This document shows positions 1-8,641 of a stretch of 64,000 nucleotides of DNA, piece after piece; position 1 is the stretch's first letter, and every line of letters begins with the position of its first letter. Made by a program: the position numbers and the translations under genes. Source of the stretch: JAXGPL01 sp040766985 (GTDB lineage Bacteria; Bacillota; Sulfobacillia; JAUYEG01); contig JAXGPL010000004.1 of the NCBI GenBank assembly GCA_040766985.1, forward strand, positions 62,001 to 126,000, read 5' to 3'. The notes under the pieces are model-generated. The model did not search any database. It was not told where the DNA came from and saw nothing but the letters and a program-made list of their open reading frames with translations.

Positions 1-2
1 TG

Positions 3-1790
3 CAGGCCTTCATCGACGGGCTGATGCTCTCCTGGATGGAGACCTACCACTTCCCCGGTGCTGCGGTTTCCGTGGTCATGGACGGCCAGATCGCCTTCCA
101 GAAGGGTTACGGGTACGCGGACGTGGATGGGCAGGCGCCCGTCGATCCCTCAACAACCCTGTTCCGGGTCGGATCGACGACCAAGCTGTTCACCTGGACG
201 GCCGTGATGCAGCTGGCGGAACGGGGGCGGCTCGACCTCGACATGGACGTCAACGCGTACCTCGACTTCGAGATCCCCGACACCTTCCCGGAGCCCATCA
301 CGCTGAAGAACCTGATGACGCACACGCCCGGGTTCGAGGAGCGCAACGAAGGCCACTTTCAGATGCGGGCAGAGGATGTGGTTTCCCTCGGGGAGTACCT
401 CAAGAACCACATTCCGGCCCGTGTCTTCCCGCCCGGCAAGGTCGCCGCCTACTCCAACTACGGCGCGGCGCTCGCGGGCTATATCGTCGAGCGGGTTTCC
501 GGGGTGCCCTTTGAGCAATACGTGGCGGATAGCATCCTCGCCCCGCTGGGGATGACCAAGAGCACGCTGCGCCAACCGCCGCCCGCCGCGCTCAAGCCGG
601 GCCTGTCCGGCGGATACCGCTACACAGAAGGTGGCTATGTCGCGAGCGGTTTCGAGTACGCGGTGGACTCTCCGGCCGGAGCGCTGAGCAGCACGGCGGC
701 GGACATGGCGCGATTCATGCTGGCGCACCTACAAGATGGCACACTCGGCGAAACCCGCATCCTGTCCACGCAGACGGCCCGGTTAATGAAGACCAGGCTA
801 TTCACTTACGACCCGCGCATCCCGGGGATGACATACGGTTTCTTTGAAACCTGCCTCAACGGGCGCCGGATCATCTGGCACGGCGGCGACACGGCCTTAT
901 TCCACTCCGGCCTGTGGCTCATTCCGGACGAGAACACGGGCATCTTCATCACAACCAACAGCGGTGGCGGGGCTGTGGCCACGACACTGCTGATCTCGGA
1001 GTACATGGACCACTACTACCCGTGCCAGCCCACGCCGGCTCGCGGTCCCACGGCGGGATTCGCCGACCGGGTGAAACCCTATCTCGGGACCTACTACTCC
1101 GTGCGCCGAAACTTCACGACGTTCGAGCGCCTGATGAGCGGCATGCCACCATGCAGCCTTGGCCTTGATTCGCAGGGCAACCTGGTCCTCCGCCAGAGCG
1201 GCGGCGAGGTTCAGCTGGCGGAAATCGAGCCCGGCCTCTATCGCGCCCGTGACGACGAGGACGTCCAGCTAGTGCTGCACACCGACGAGGCCGGCCGGGC
1301 CTTCATCATGTCCTCCGATCCGTGGGCCTACATGAAGGCGCCGTGGTACGGCACAGTTGGGTTCCGTGACTTGGTGATGCGCCTTGCCGTCCTGCTTGGC
1401 ATCGGTACGCTACTGGCATCGGTTTTCTCGGCCCTGGGGGCGCTGCTCCGGCGAGGGGTGCGGGCGTGCGCCGCTCGGGCGGCAAGCTGGGTGGCCGCTT
1501 CGTTTAGCCTTGTGTCTGTCGTCCTGTTCCTGGGCCTTGACTCCGCCCTCATCGCCAAAGAACCGGTCTTCGGCTACCCTGCCATCCTGATCGACAAGCC
1601 GCCCATCTGGAGGCTTCTGATGAGGTTGCCGTTTGTTCTGGCCGGGCTCTTGGCCCTGATGCTGGCCTTCACAATCAGGGAATGGATCCAGCGGCGGTGG
1701 ACTCTTGGGCAGCGAGTTCACTATAGCCTGCTGACGCTTGTCGGTCTGGCCGCGGTCTGGGGGATGTGGTATTGGGGGCTCTTGTCCTAG
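3..1790 (+). CDS. Serine beta-lactamase-like hydrolase with C-terminal membrane domain (5' partial)
   Basis: Class C beta-lactamase/PBP-like hydrolase. Counting from the first ATG (position 24), the catalytic Ser-X-X-Lys motif is STTK at residues 51-54, the second motif YSN at about 143-145, and an HGG motif lies near residue 290, so the active site is complete. After about residue 440 come four hydrophobic segments, so the protein is anchored in the membrane by its C-terminus. The frame stays open from position 3 through the ATG, encoding QAFIDGL, and family members normally have an N-terminal stretch before this point, so the real start lies outside the window. The substrate (peptide, peptidoglycan fragment or ester) cannot be told from sequence. 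The family is certain, the role is not. Confidence 0.85.
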   Translation, partial: QAFIDGLMLSWMETYHFPGAAVSVVMDGQIAFQKGYGYADVDGQAPVDPSTTLFRVGSTTKLFTWTAVMQLAERGRLDLDMDVNAYLDFEIPDTFPEPITLKNLMTHTPGFEERNEGHFQMRAEDVVSLGEYLKNHIPARVFPPGKVAAYSNYGAALAGYIVERVSGVPFEQYVADSILAPLGMTKSTLRQPPPAALKPGLSGGYRYTEGGYVASGFEYAVDSPAGALSSTAADMARFMLAHLQDGTLGETRILSTQTARLMKTRLFTYDPRIPGMTYGFFETCLNGRRIIWHGGDTALFHSGLWLIPDENTGIFITTNSGGGAVATTLLISEYMDHYYPCQPTPARGPTAGFADRVKPYLGTYYSVRRNFTTFERLMSGMPPCSLGLDSQGNLVLRQSGGEVQLAEIEPGLYRARDDEDVQLVLHTDEAGRAFIMSSDPWAYMKAPWYGTVGFRDLVMRLAVLLGIGTLLASVFSALGALLRRGVRACAARAASWVAASFSLVSVVLFLGLDSALIAKEPVFGYPAILIDKPPIWRLLMRLPFVLAGLLALMLAFTIREWIQRRWTLGQRVHYSLLTLVGLAAVWGMWYWGLLS

Positions 1791-2802
1791 CCGGGGGGGC
1801 GGTCGGGTCGCAGGTCGCCGCTGCGAATCCCTGCCGCCGCCCGGTCAACGTACGAGATGCCAGCATGGAGGCGGCCAGGGTCGGCCTGTCTGAGCAGTTG
1901 CCCGGAAACCTGACCCATCCGGACATCACGCCCCGGCCGGTTCGATATGCCGAGAGCTCCTGCCGGTGAGGCCGGGAGGCTACTCACCGCTCGAAGACCA
2001 GAATCCTCGAGGCGCCAGGCGCCGCCGCGACCCGAGGTTGTGGCCAAGACTACCGAAGGGCGCGAGTTCCGGTGTCTTGGTACGAACGGTTTCTGGCTGA
2101 TCGTCTCAACGACGCTAAGCCTGCCCCGAGCCCGGTCGCGGCCCCGAGGAGTTGTGGGCCGGAATCACCGAAATAGCAACTGGGCGAGGTGCTGCAACGC
2201 CTAGACTTGGGCAGGTCAATGAAGCGGGCGCGGTCCGCTAGGTCAACGTTGGCCCGAGGATTCAAGGGCACCTTCGACGCAAGGAGATGTTGGGCGGGAG
2301 GTTGCTGGCTATGGGTTTCCGTATTGACGGCACGTTTGGCGGGGTTGCGGTATGGATTAGCTGGCATGAAGGTCGGTTGGAGGCGAGTGACCGAGTTCCT
2401 TTGGAATTTGCCAAAACACAGTTCCGTATAGCGCACGAAGCGCGGCAAATGGTCGGGCCAATGGTCTGACCATCGACCACGATCACATCCTGGACCCGTT
2501 GGCGACGTTCATCAATCAGCAGGTGTATTGGACGGGCGCAGACCATGACGGACACTCCAGGCGAATTGTGTCACCTGACATGCCAGGAAGTCCGTGCGGC
2601 AAGATACTGAAGCTGCCTCCCAGTATGACGATTCCCATGCCATCGCCTCCGCGGCGACTTCAGTTATACCGCACAGCCTGGCTGCGGCCTGAACCTCAAG
2701 CTGATCTCCATGAGCCGGTATCTAGAGCACGGGACACGAGCGAGGACCTCAGCCCGGAAGCCCGAAGTAAGCTGCTATTAGAGCTTTTGGAGGGGGATCT
2801 TT
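1791..2802. other. About 1 kb without a convincing gene
   Basis: Short open frames occur on both strands, but none has a good ribosome binding site, a recognisable motif or convincing coding character. The sequence is locally less GC-rich near 2290-2450 than the flanking genes. It may be a decayed gene or a long untranslated spacer. I see no tRNA, terminal inverted repeats or transposase motif. Confidence 0.4.
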
Positions 2803-3564
2803 GTGGACCTTGACTTCAAAGGGCGCGTCGCCATCGTGACGGGCGTCGGGCACGGTTTCGGAAGAACGATCTGCAAGGAGTTGGTCGGCCGTGGCGCCAC
2901 CGTCTACGGCTGCGACCGCAACGAAGAGGAACTTACGGAGACTGCCGCGCTAACCGGCGCCCGAACACGACTTGTCGATGTTACGGATGAACAAGCCGTC
3001 AAGCAGTTCGTGGCGGATGTGGCTGGCCGCGAGGGCAAGATCGACATCCTCGTGAGCAACGCCGGCGGTGTCGCGGGGCAGGTCGGCAGGCCCGTTGAGA
3101 CCGTGAGCACGGACGATTTCAACAAGGTGCTGGAGGTCAACCTCCACGGCGCCTTCTACTTCATCCGCGCGGCGGCGCCGCACATGAAATCTCGCAAGTA
3201 CGGCCGGATCGTGATCATTTCCTCGGGTGCGGGGCGGACCTACAGCCTCACCGGAATCCAGGCGTATGCCAGCGCCAAGCACGCGCTTGTCGGCCTGACC
3301 CGTCAGGAAGCAATGGAGCTCGGAAGCTTCGGTATCACGGTCAACTGCATCGCTCCGGGATTTGTGCTTTCCAACCCCACGAGCGTTAGACAGTGGGAAG
3401 CGATGGGCCCGCAGCGGCAGCAAGCGGTACTCGATTCGACAGCACTGCATTCGTTGGGGACCGCCGAGGACATTGCCTACGGCGTCCTCTTCTTCACCTC
3501 TGAACTCGCACGCTGGGTGACCGGACAGGTCCTCAGCATCGACGGGGGCAAGGCGATCTTTTGA
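2803..3564 (+). CDS. SDR family NAD(P)-dependent oxidoreductase
   Basis: Classical short-chain dehydrogenase of 253 residues, the usual length. The Rossmann motif TGVGHGFG (TGxxxGxG type) is near residue 14, the NAG motif (SNAGG) near residue 86, and the catalytic Tyr-x-x-x-Lys is YASAK near residue 155 with an upstream Ser in IISSGAG. The GTG start at 2803 is supported by a GGAGGGGG ribosome binding site a few bases upstream. It probably oxidises or reduces a hydroxy compound; the substrate is not recognisable. It begins a stretch rich in hydroxy-acid enzymes and carriers (to 10.2 kb), so a catabolic role is an inference from context. Confidence 0.88.
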   Translation: MDLDFKGRVAIVTGVGHGFGRTICKELVGRGATVYGCDRNEEELTETAALTGARTRLVDVTDEQAVKQFVADVAGREGKIDILVSNAGGVAGQVGRPVETVSTDDFNKVLEVNLHGAFYFIRAAAPHMKSRKYGRIVIISSGAGRTYSLTGIQAYASAKHALVGLTRQEAMELGSFGITVNCIAPGFVLSNPTSVRQWEAMGPQRQQAVLDSTALHSLGTAEDIAYGVLFFTSELARWVTGQVLSIDGGKAIF

Positions 3565-3772
3565 TGTGGAAGGGCCGCATCAAGAGGGGCGAGAACCCGC
3601 CTTCAGGCTGTCATTCTGAAACCACAGTACCCGCGCCCCAAAATAACTCGAGGCGCGAACTTTGGGCGGCAGGCAACCCGAGCTCCCGTGGTGAAGCATT
3701 TTAGGTACGCCTGCCACCGCAGCTAAAGCTGGTCTTCGGTTTACCGGCGGCGGGTCCGAAGGGAGCGCAGCC

Positions 3773-5074
3773 ATGCCCAGAATCGCACTGTCAGCGGCCG
3801 CAAGTCCATCGCCCGCGCCCCACAAGGAGGTCAGCCCGGCGACAGCCAACCGCGCGCGCAATATCCTCGTCGCCGCGCACGCGCTGCAGCACATTGTGAC
3901 ATCGTCGCTTCCGGTGCTGTTGATCTTCATCCGGGAGGATCTCGGCCTGAGCTTCACGGATGTTGGCATCATCATTGCCGCCGGTAACCTCACGGGAGGC
4001 CTGGCCCAATTTCCCGCAGGGCTGCTTGTCGACGTGTTCGGGGCGCGTAACCTGCTCATCGCCGGGTACGGTTTGACCCTGGGCGGGATGTTCATGTTCG
4101 CCAACGCGACGACGATGTCGGCGATGCTCCTGGCGCGGGTCGTCACCGGGCTCGGAAACGCCACCTTCCACCCCGCGAGCTTCCCGGAAATGGCGCGGGC
4201 GACGAAGCACTCTGGACTAAGCATGGGCATGGCGCTTCACAACGTCGGCGGCAACCTCGGATCGCTTGGGTATACGGTCGCAGCCCTGTTAGCGGCCTAC
4301 ACGGACTGGCGCGGCGTCACCACGATCCTTTCCTGGGCGGGCGTCGTGCTGGCGGTTGTCTTCACCCTCTTCTACCCGCGGTTACCGGTCGACGAGGACG
4401 ACCTCAAGGCACGCGCAGAGGCTCGCGCCAGGCGGCAGGAAAATGGGGCGCAGGCGCGCGCAGCTTCGATGAGCGAGTACCTGCCGGTGGTTGCCCTTGC
4501 GGCAGCGGCGGCGCTTTCCGGTGCGTTCAGCAACACCATAACGTCTTTCCTCCCGGCCTTCCTGACGTCAACGCGCGGCATCGGGGCAACAGTCGCCGGA
4601 GCCTTCGCCACGATCATGATGCTGTCAGGGGCCGCAGGTTCGCTCGGGGGCGGCCGTCTCGGCGACAAATACGACCGCTCGATCGTCGTTCTGGCCGCTA
4701 CGGCGGTCACTGCTGTGTTGGTCGCAATTCTCGCATGGGCGCCGGTCGGGACCGTTGCCCTGGTGCTCGTACTGGTCTTGGTCGGCATCGTCCATTCGAT
4801 TCCCCGGCCAAATCTAAACGCCATCACCTCGCTGGTTGCCCCGGCCGGAAAGTCGGGAGCCGCGTTTGGGCTGGTCTTCGGCGCGATGTCGCTGGGCGGG
4901 TCGCTCGCAAGCCCGGTGGTGGGTTTCATCGCCGACCGCTCGTCGATGCAGCTTGCGTTCGGATTGGTCGGCGGGGTCTTCTTGCTCCACGGCCTCTGGA
5001 TCCGGCGTCTCTACGCGGGAAAGTTCGCGGCGCAGTCGCAGACCAAGCCGTCGCAAGTCGACCTGCCCGGGTAG
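3773..5074 (+). CDS. Major facilitator superfamily transporter
   Basis: 433-residue polytopic membrane protein with about 12 hydrophobic segments in two halves and a charged central loop around residues 205-230 (DDLKARAEARARRQ). The segment GLLVDVFGARNLL resembles the MFS loop 2-3 signature, and its second-half counterpart is GGRLGDKYDRS. The start at 3773 has a GGGAG ribosome binding site. The substrate is unknown; the anion-porter-like layout and neighbouring dehydrogenases suggest an organic acid, but this is inference. Confidence 0.85.
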   Translation: MPRIALSAAASPSPAPHKEVSPATANRARNILVAAHALQHIVTSSLPVLLIFIREDLGLSFTDVGIIIAAGNLTGGLAQFPAGLLVDVFGARNLLIAGYGLTLGGMFMFANATTMSAMLLARVVTGLGNATFHPASFPEMARATKHSGLSMGMALHNVGGNLGSLGYTVAALLAAYTDWRGVTTILSWAGVVLAVVFTLFYPRLPVDEDDLKARAEARARRQENGAQARAASMSEYLPVVALAAAAALSGAFSNTITSFLPAFLTSTRGIGATVAGAFATIMMLSGAAGSLGGGRLGDKYDRSIVVLAATAVTAVLVAILAWAPVGTVALVLVLVLVGIVHSIPRPNLNAITSLVAPAGKSGAAFGLVFGAMSLGGSLASPVVGFIADRSSMQLAFGLVGGVFLLHGLWIRRLYAGKFAAQSQTKPSQVDLPG

Positions 5075-5094
5075 ACCGCAAGGACCTGCCAGCC

Positions 5095-5311
5095 GGCTGT
5101 CGCGGGAGAGTTGTGCTCGTCGGCTCAGGTTACGCGGGGAGTTGTGCTCGTCGACTCAGGTCGCGCGCTGAGTTGTGATTCTCAACTCAGGCCCAGCACG
5201 TAACCTGCGCTCCCTGACTCAGGTTCGGCCGAGTTGCGCCTGTGGGCCCAAAGTCTCGCCCCGACCTGTGCTCCTCGACTCGGATCCGGCCAGCAGCCTG
5301 CGCTCCTAGAC
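5095..5311. repeat. Degenerate ~30-nt tandem hairpin-unit array
   Basis: Between the MFS gene and the convergent kinase gene lie about seven imperfect units of roughly 30 nt, built around variants of TTGTGCTCGTCGACTCAGG (for example near 5111, 5141, 5171, 5200 and 5262). Several units contain short inverted repeats, such as GAGTTGTGATTCTCAACTC near 5170. The same style of unit recurs at 35.4-35.6 kb and 36.74-36.96 kb. No open frame or T-tract terminator explains it. Confidence 0.6.
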
Positions 5312-6262
5312 TCAACCCAACCTCGCGGCGTCGCAGATCTCTTCCCACCGCAGCAGCCAACGGTATTGCTCATCCAGGAAAGACAGCGATACCTCGTCGA
5401 GTCCCTGGCAGCCGACGATGGTGGCGATAATCTCGAAGTGCCGGATGGGGATGAAGTCCACGATTGCGTCGATCTCCGCCGCTGTGAGCGTGCTGACCCT
5501 GCTGTACCCACGATAGAACGCCTCGAAGCGCCGCAAGGTCAGCTCATACCCTGCGGGGTCCAGATTGTTGAAATCCGTGCCGTCGCAGAGGGTAGCCACG
5601 TCGATAACCGAACGGGAGAGCGCTGCGACATCGAAGTCGAGCAAGACGTAGGTCCCCGATTGTGTCTGGACCATGTTGCCTGTGTGGAGGTCACCGTGGC
5701 AGAAACCTGAAGGCAGCCCTTCCATCCGGCGCCACAACCCTTCTCCGAGGTCGGCGAGTTCCCTGATCCTCTGCGCCGGATACCGTTTCTGGGCCAGAAG
5801 CGATATATAGCGGTCGATGTAGAACTCTTTGCCACGCTTGGGAAGAGGGTGGGGGTAGCCCTTCATCAGCTCGTGAAGCCTGGCGACCTGCGTGCCGATG
5901 GATGTGATCTCGGTCTCAAGGTGAGGTTCCGGGCCGGCGACATGCTTGTACATCAGAGCGACGCAGTTGCCCCCGGGTGTGTCGATCGTGGTGTTCGTCT
6001 TCCCGTCGACGGTCGGCACGATCGAGGCGACTGGATAGCGCCTCTCCCCGAGGTAGCGGATGACGCTGATTGAGTCGAGCGCGTTGGCGGTATGAAAGCT
6101 GCGGAAGATCTTTAGGACGTACTTGCCCCTCCCGCCTTCCGCGAAGTACACATGCCCGATCATCTCCCGGTGGAGCGTGACCCGGTCAACTCGTACCGGG
6201 AATTGCCGGTTGATGATCTCCAGCAGGCCGGTGCAGTCTGAATAGGACGCTATGGCTAGCAA
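5312..6262 (-). CDS. Aminoglycoside phosphotransferase-fold small-molecule kinase
   Basis: Phosphotransferase of the APH/choline kinase/homoserine kinase fold, about 316 residues. It shows the catalytic Brenner motif CHGDLHTGN, the metal-binding LLDFDVA, and an ATP-binding Lys in YVLKIFRS. The TTG start at 6262 is preferred because GGAGGCAC sits seven bases upstream; the frame is open further upstream without a better site. The substrate could be an amino alcohol, a hydroxy amino acid, or a spore-coat-associated compound as in the CotS/YcbJ type. It converges with the MFS gene, so the two are not co-transcribed. Confidence 0.75.
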   Translation of the reverse strand: MLAIASYSDCTGLLEIINRQFPVRVDRVTLHREMIGHVYFAEGGRGKYVLKIFRSFHTANALDSISVIRYLGERRYPVASIVPTVDGKTNTTIDTPGGNCVALMYKHVAGPEPHLETEITSIGTQVARLHELMKGYPHPLPKRGKEFYIDRYISLLAQKRYPAQRIRELADLGEGLWRRMEGLPSGFCHGDLHTGNMVQTQSGTYVLLDFDVAALSRSVIDVATLCDGTDFNNLDPAGYELTLRRFEAFYRGYSRVSTLTAAEIDAIVDFIPIRHFEIIATIVGCQGLDEVSLSFLDEQYRWLLRWEEICDAARLG

Positions 6263-6448
6263 CCCCGTGCCTCCAGGTATCGCCAGGACTCCCCGGCTTT
6301 GTCCGTCGTCCCAACCAAGGTAGCACATTCACGGCCTGGCGGCGCCCGTCAGCTTTTCCTCGTGCAGTCTCCTCCCTAGGAGGACCCCGACCGGCGGCGA
6401 AGTGTTCCGCTACCTTGGGCGACCACTAGACAGCCGGGAGGGTATTAC

Positions 6449-7504
6449 ATGACTGCAAGGTATGACGCCTCCAACTTATTGACCCTGTGCAAGGACATCC
6501 TCACAGCGGCCGGCGCGGACGGGCAAGACGCGGGTGCCGTTGCCGCAAATCTCGTTGGGGCTAATCTCCGCGGCGTGGACTCGCACGGCGTGATCCGGAT
6601 GCCAAGCTATGTCAAGGAATTCGTGCAGGGACGGATCGCAGGCAAGGCTGAGCCGATCGTCGTCACGGAAACCCCCGGCACCGCCGTGGTCGACGCGCGC
6701 AACGGTTGGGGCGCACCGGTTTCCGTATACGCGATGGACCTCGCGATCGCCAAAGCCAAGGCTACCGGTATATCCGCTGTCGGGGTGAGGCACAGCAATC
6801 ACTTTGGATACGCGGCCCACTACGGCATGATGGCCCTTCCGCACGACATGATCGGGCTGGCCTTTACCAACGCGCAGGCGATTGTGGCGCCCTGGGGCGC
6901 ACGGGTGCCCTACTTCGGCACCAATCCGATCTGCATCTGCATTCCTGCGGGCGAGGAGCGGCCCCTGGTCTACGACGGGGCCACGACAGTCGTGGCCCAC
7001 GGCAAGATCATGCTGGCCAACAAAGCCCACAAGGCGATTCCGCCCAACTGGGCCCTCGATAGGCACGGGCGCCCAACCACCGATCCGACCGTCGCCCTCG
7101 ATGGGGGCACGCTCATGCCGATGAGCACCTATAAGGGCTCGGACCTGGCCATGGCGGTGGATGTCTTGTGCGGGGTGCTGCCGGGGGCGGCCTTCGGCCC
7201 TGCTATCGGCGCCCTCCACCTGTGGGGCAACTCGATCAACTCGGGGCACTGCTTCATGGTTCTCGACATCAAAGCCTTTGGCGATGTGGGCGAGTTCAAG
7301 CTCAACATCGACAGGATGATTCGGGAGATCAGGGCCTTGCCGCTCGCCGAAGGTATGGACAGGATCTACATGCCGGGCGAGATCGAGTTCGAGGTGGAAA
7401 CCGAACGCACAGCGGCCGGCATCCCCGTGGTCGAGGATGTCGAAACCGATCTCCGGGCGCTGGCGGAGAAGTACGGGGTTGGGATGCCCGGGCCCATCGC
7501 GTAG
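6449..7504 (+). CDS. Malate/L-lactate dehydrogenase family (Ldh2) oxidoreductase
   Basis: NAD(P)-dependent 2-hydroxyacid dehydrogenase of the non-Rossmann Ldh2 family (malate, ureidoglycolate, 2,3-diketogulonate and sulfolactate dehydrogenases), 351 residues, normal length. Family signatures seen are DSHGVIR near residue 48, the catalytic-region RHSNHFG near residue 115, and GTNPI near residue 158. The start ATG has GGGAGGG six bases upstream. Together with the divergent HpcH/HpaI aldolase and the LctP-type permease next door it suggests uptake and oxidation of a short 2-hydroxy acid. The exact substrate is not predictable. Confidence 0.88.
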   Translation: MTARYDASNLLTLCKDILTAAGADGQDAGAVAANLVGANLRGVDSHGVIRMPSYVKEFVQGRIAGKAEPIVVTETPGTAVVDARNGWGAPVSVYAMDLAIAKAKATGISAVGVRHSNHFGYAAHYGMMALPHDMIGLAFTNAQAIVAPWGARVPYFGTNPICICIPAGEERPLVYDGATTVVAHGKIMLANKAHKAIPPNWALDRHGRPTTDPTVALDGGTLMPMSTYKGSDLAMAVDVLCGVLPGAAFGPAIGALHLWGNSINSGHCFMVLDIKAFGDVGEFKLNIDRMIREIRALPLAEGMDRIYMPGEIEFEVETERTAAGIPVVEDVETDLRALAEKYGVGMPGPIA

Positions 7505-7534
7505 CGAACCAGCGAGCCGGCCAATCGAGCCGGC

Positions 7535-7582
7535 GAATCGATGGGCCGACGAATCGATGGGCCGACGAATCGATGGGCCGAC
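7535..7582. repeat. Three perfect 16-bp tandem repeats
   Basis: The unit GAATCGATGGGCCGAC is repeated three times head to tail at 7535, 7551 and 7567, preceded by degenerate relatives (GAGCCGGCCAATC type). It lies in the spacer between two convergent genes. No terminator-like T-tract follows. Confidence 0.9.
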
Positions 7583-7613
7583 AAGCCAGTCGGCGCCGGC
7601 CGTCACCTTGCGG

Positions 7614-8420
7614 CTATTTGCCTAGCATCCGCGCGAGTTCGCGGCCCTGGCGCATGCAGTAGTCGTAGATGACCCGCACATCCCATCCGACGCAGAAGTC
7701 GCGGACGCCCATCTCCAGCCACGGCTCGGCCTGCTCGAAGCTCCCAATCTCGACGCGCGGCCGCACACCGGCCGCGATGGCGGCTTTGACCATGTACTCC
7801 TGCGCTTCGACGATCTCCGGGTCGCCGAACTGCCCCGGCTTGCCCACGCTCATCGAGAAGTCGGCAGGCCCGAACTGAACCATGTCGACCCCGGGGATGG
7901 CGAGAATCTCCTCAAGGTTGTCGACCGCGCCTTTCTTCTCGATCATCAGCGCGATGACGCCTTCGCGCAGCTGTTCCACGTACTCGGGCGAGCCCGGGCC
8001 AAGCACGTATCCGATATCGCGCCGCATGCCTACGCCAACGATGCCGCCGTCCGCCGGGGTTTCCGGGCGTCCGGAACGGACGCACAGGCGGGCGTCCTCG
8101 ACAGAGCGCACGTCGGTGAAGAGCAGGTTTTGGATGCCCGAGCCGATGGCCCGTTGTGCGATGAACGTCTTGGGCTCCTGGTCGATCTTGATCATCGCCG
8201 ACATATGAGGGAAGAGCTCGACCGCACGCCCGAAATTCTCGAGCGAGAAAAGGTCCCACGGGGCGTATTCCCCCGAGAACTCGATGTAGTCGATAACCCC
8301 GGTGTGCCCGATGACCTCCGCCATCCCCGGCCATACGGTGTGAACGTGCGTGCCAATAGTCGGTTTGTCGGCGCGCAGCAGCTCACGCAGGACGTTGGTG
8401 CGTTTGATCGTTTCGCTCAC
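7614..8420 (-). CDS. HpcH/HpaI aldolase (2-oxoacid aldolase) family protein
   Basis: Class II pyruvate-type aldolase of the HpcH/HpaI/citrate lyase beta family, about 268 residues from the GTG at 8420, which has AGGGGGAA six bases upstream. An in-frame ATG at 8480 lacks such a site. Family signatures include the metal-binding EKKGAVDNLEEI region near residue 160 and FGPADFSMSVG near residue 180, the equivalent of GPxDLAxSLG. It would cleave a 4-hydroxy-2-oxoacid to pyruvate (or a related oxoacid) plus an aldehyde. It converges with the Ldh2 gene and diverges from the LctP permease gene. Confidence 0.82.
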   Translation of the reverse strand: MSETIKRTNVLRELLRADKPTIGTHVHTVWPGMAEVIGHTGVIDYIEFSGEYAPWDLFSLENFGRAVELFPHMSAMIKIDQEPKTFIAQRAIGSGIQNLLFTDVRSVEDARLCVRSGRPETPADGGIVGVGMRRDIGYVLGPGSPEYVEQLREGVIALMIEKKGAVDNLEEILAIPGVDMVQFGPADFSMSVGKPGQFGDPEIVEAQEYMVKAAIAAGVRPRVEIGSFEQAEPWLEMGVRDFCVGWDVRVIYDYCMRQGRELARMLGK

Positions 8421-8641
8421 GAGAGGTTCCCCCTGTCGGATGGGGCCTTGCGGCCCGTGGTGTGGCCTGTACACGGTCATGGATTCCGTACGTCACGCTT
8501 GCTGCCCTGTGCTATTCGGCAGGAATTGCCGCCGCGACTCACGCCGCCATGGAGTCTCTTTGGGGGGAATCGACGGGGAAGCTCAAGAACTCATCGTTGT
8601 TGCGCAAGTCGTTGATTGAGCATTCAAGTGGGGGTCATGAC

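Noticed and set aside
2262..2555. Minus-strand 97-codon frame in the empty spacer
   Set aside because: No motif, no ribosome binding site and an implausible composition; could not be tied to a transposase or other family.
3620..3772. Possible riboswitch upstream of the MFS gene
   Set aside because: Some paired GC-rich stretches and a GGCAGGC...GCCTGCC helix exist, but no known consensus (c-di-GMP, ZTP, glycine, Moco) fits.
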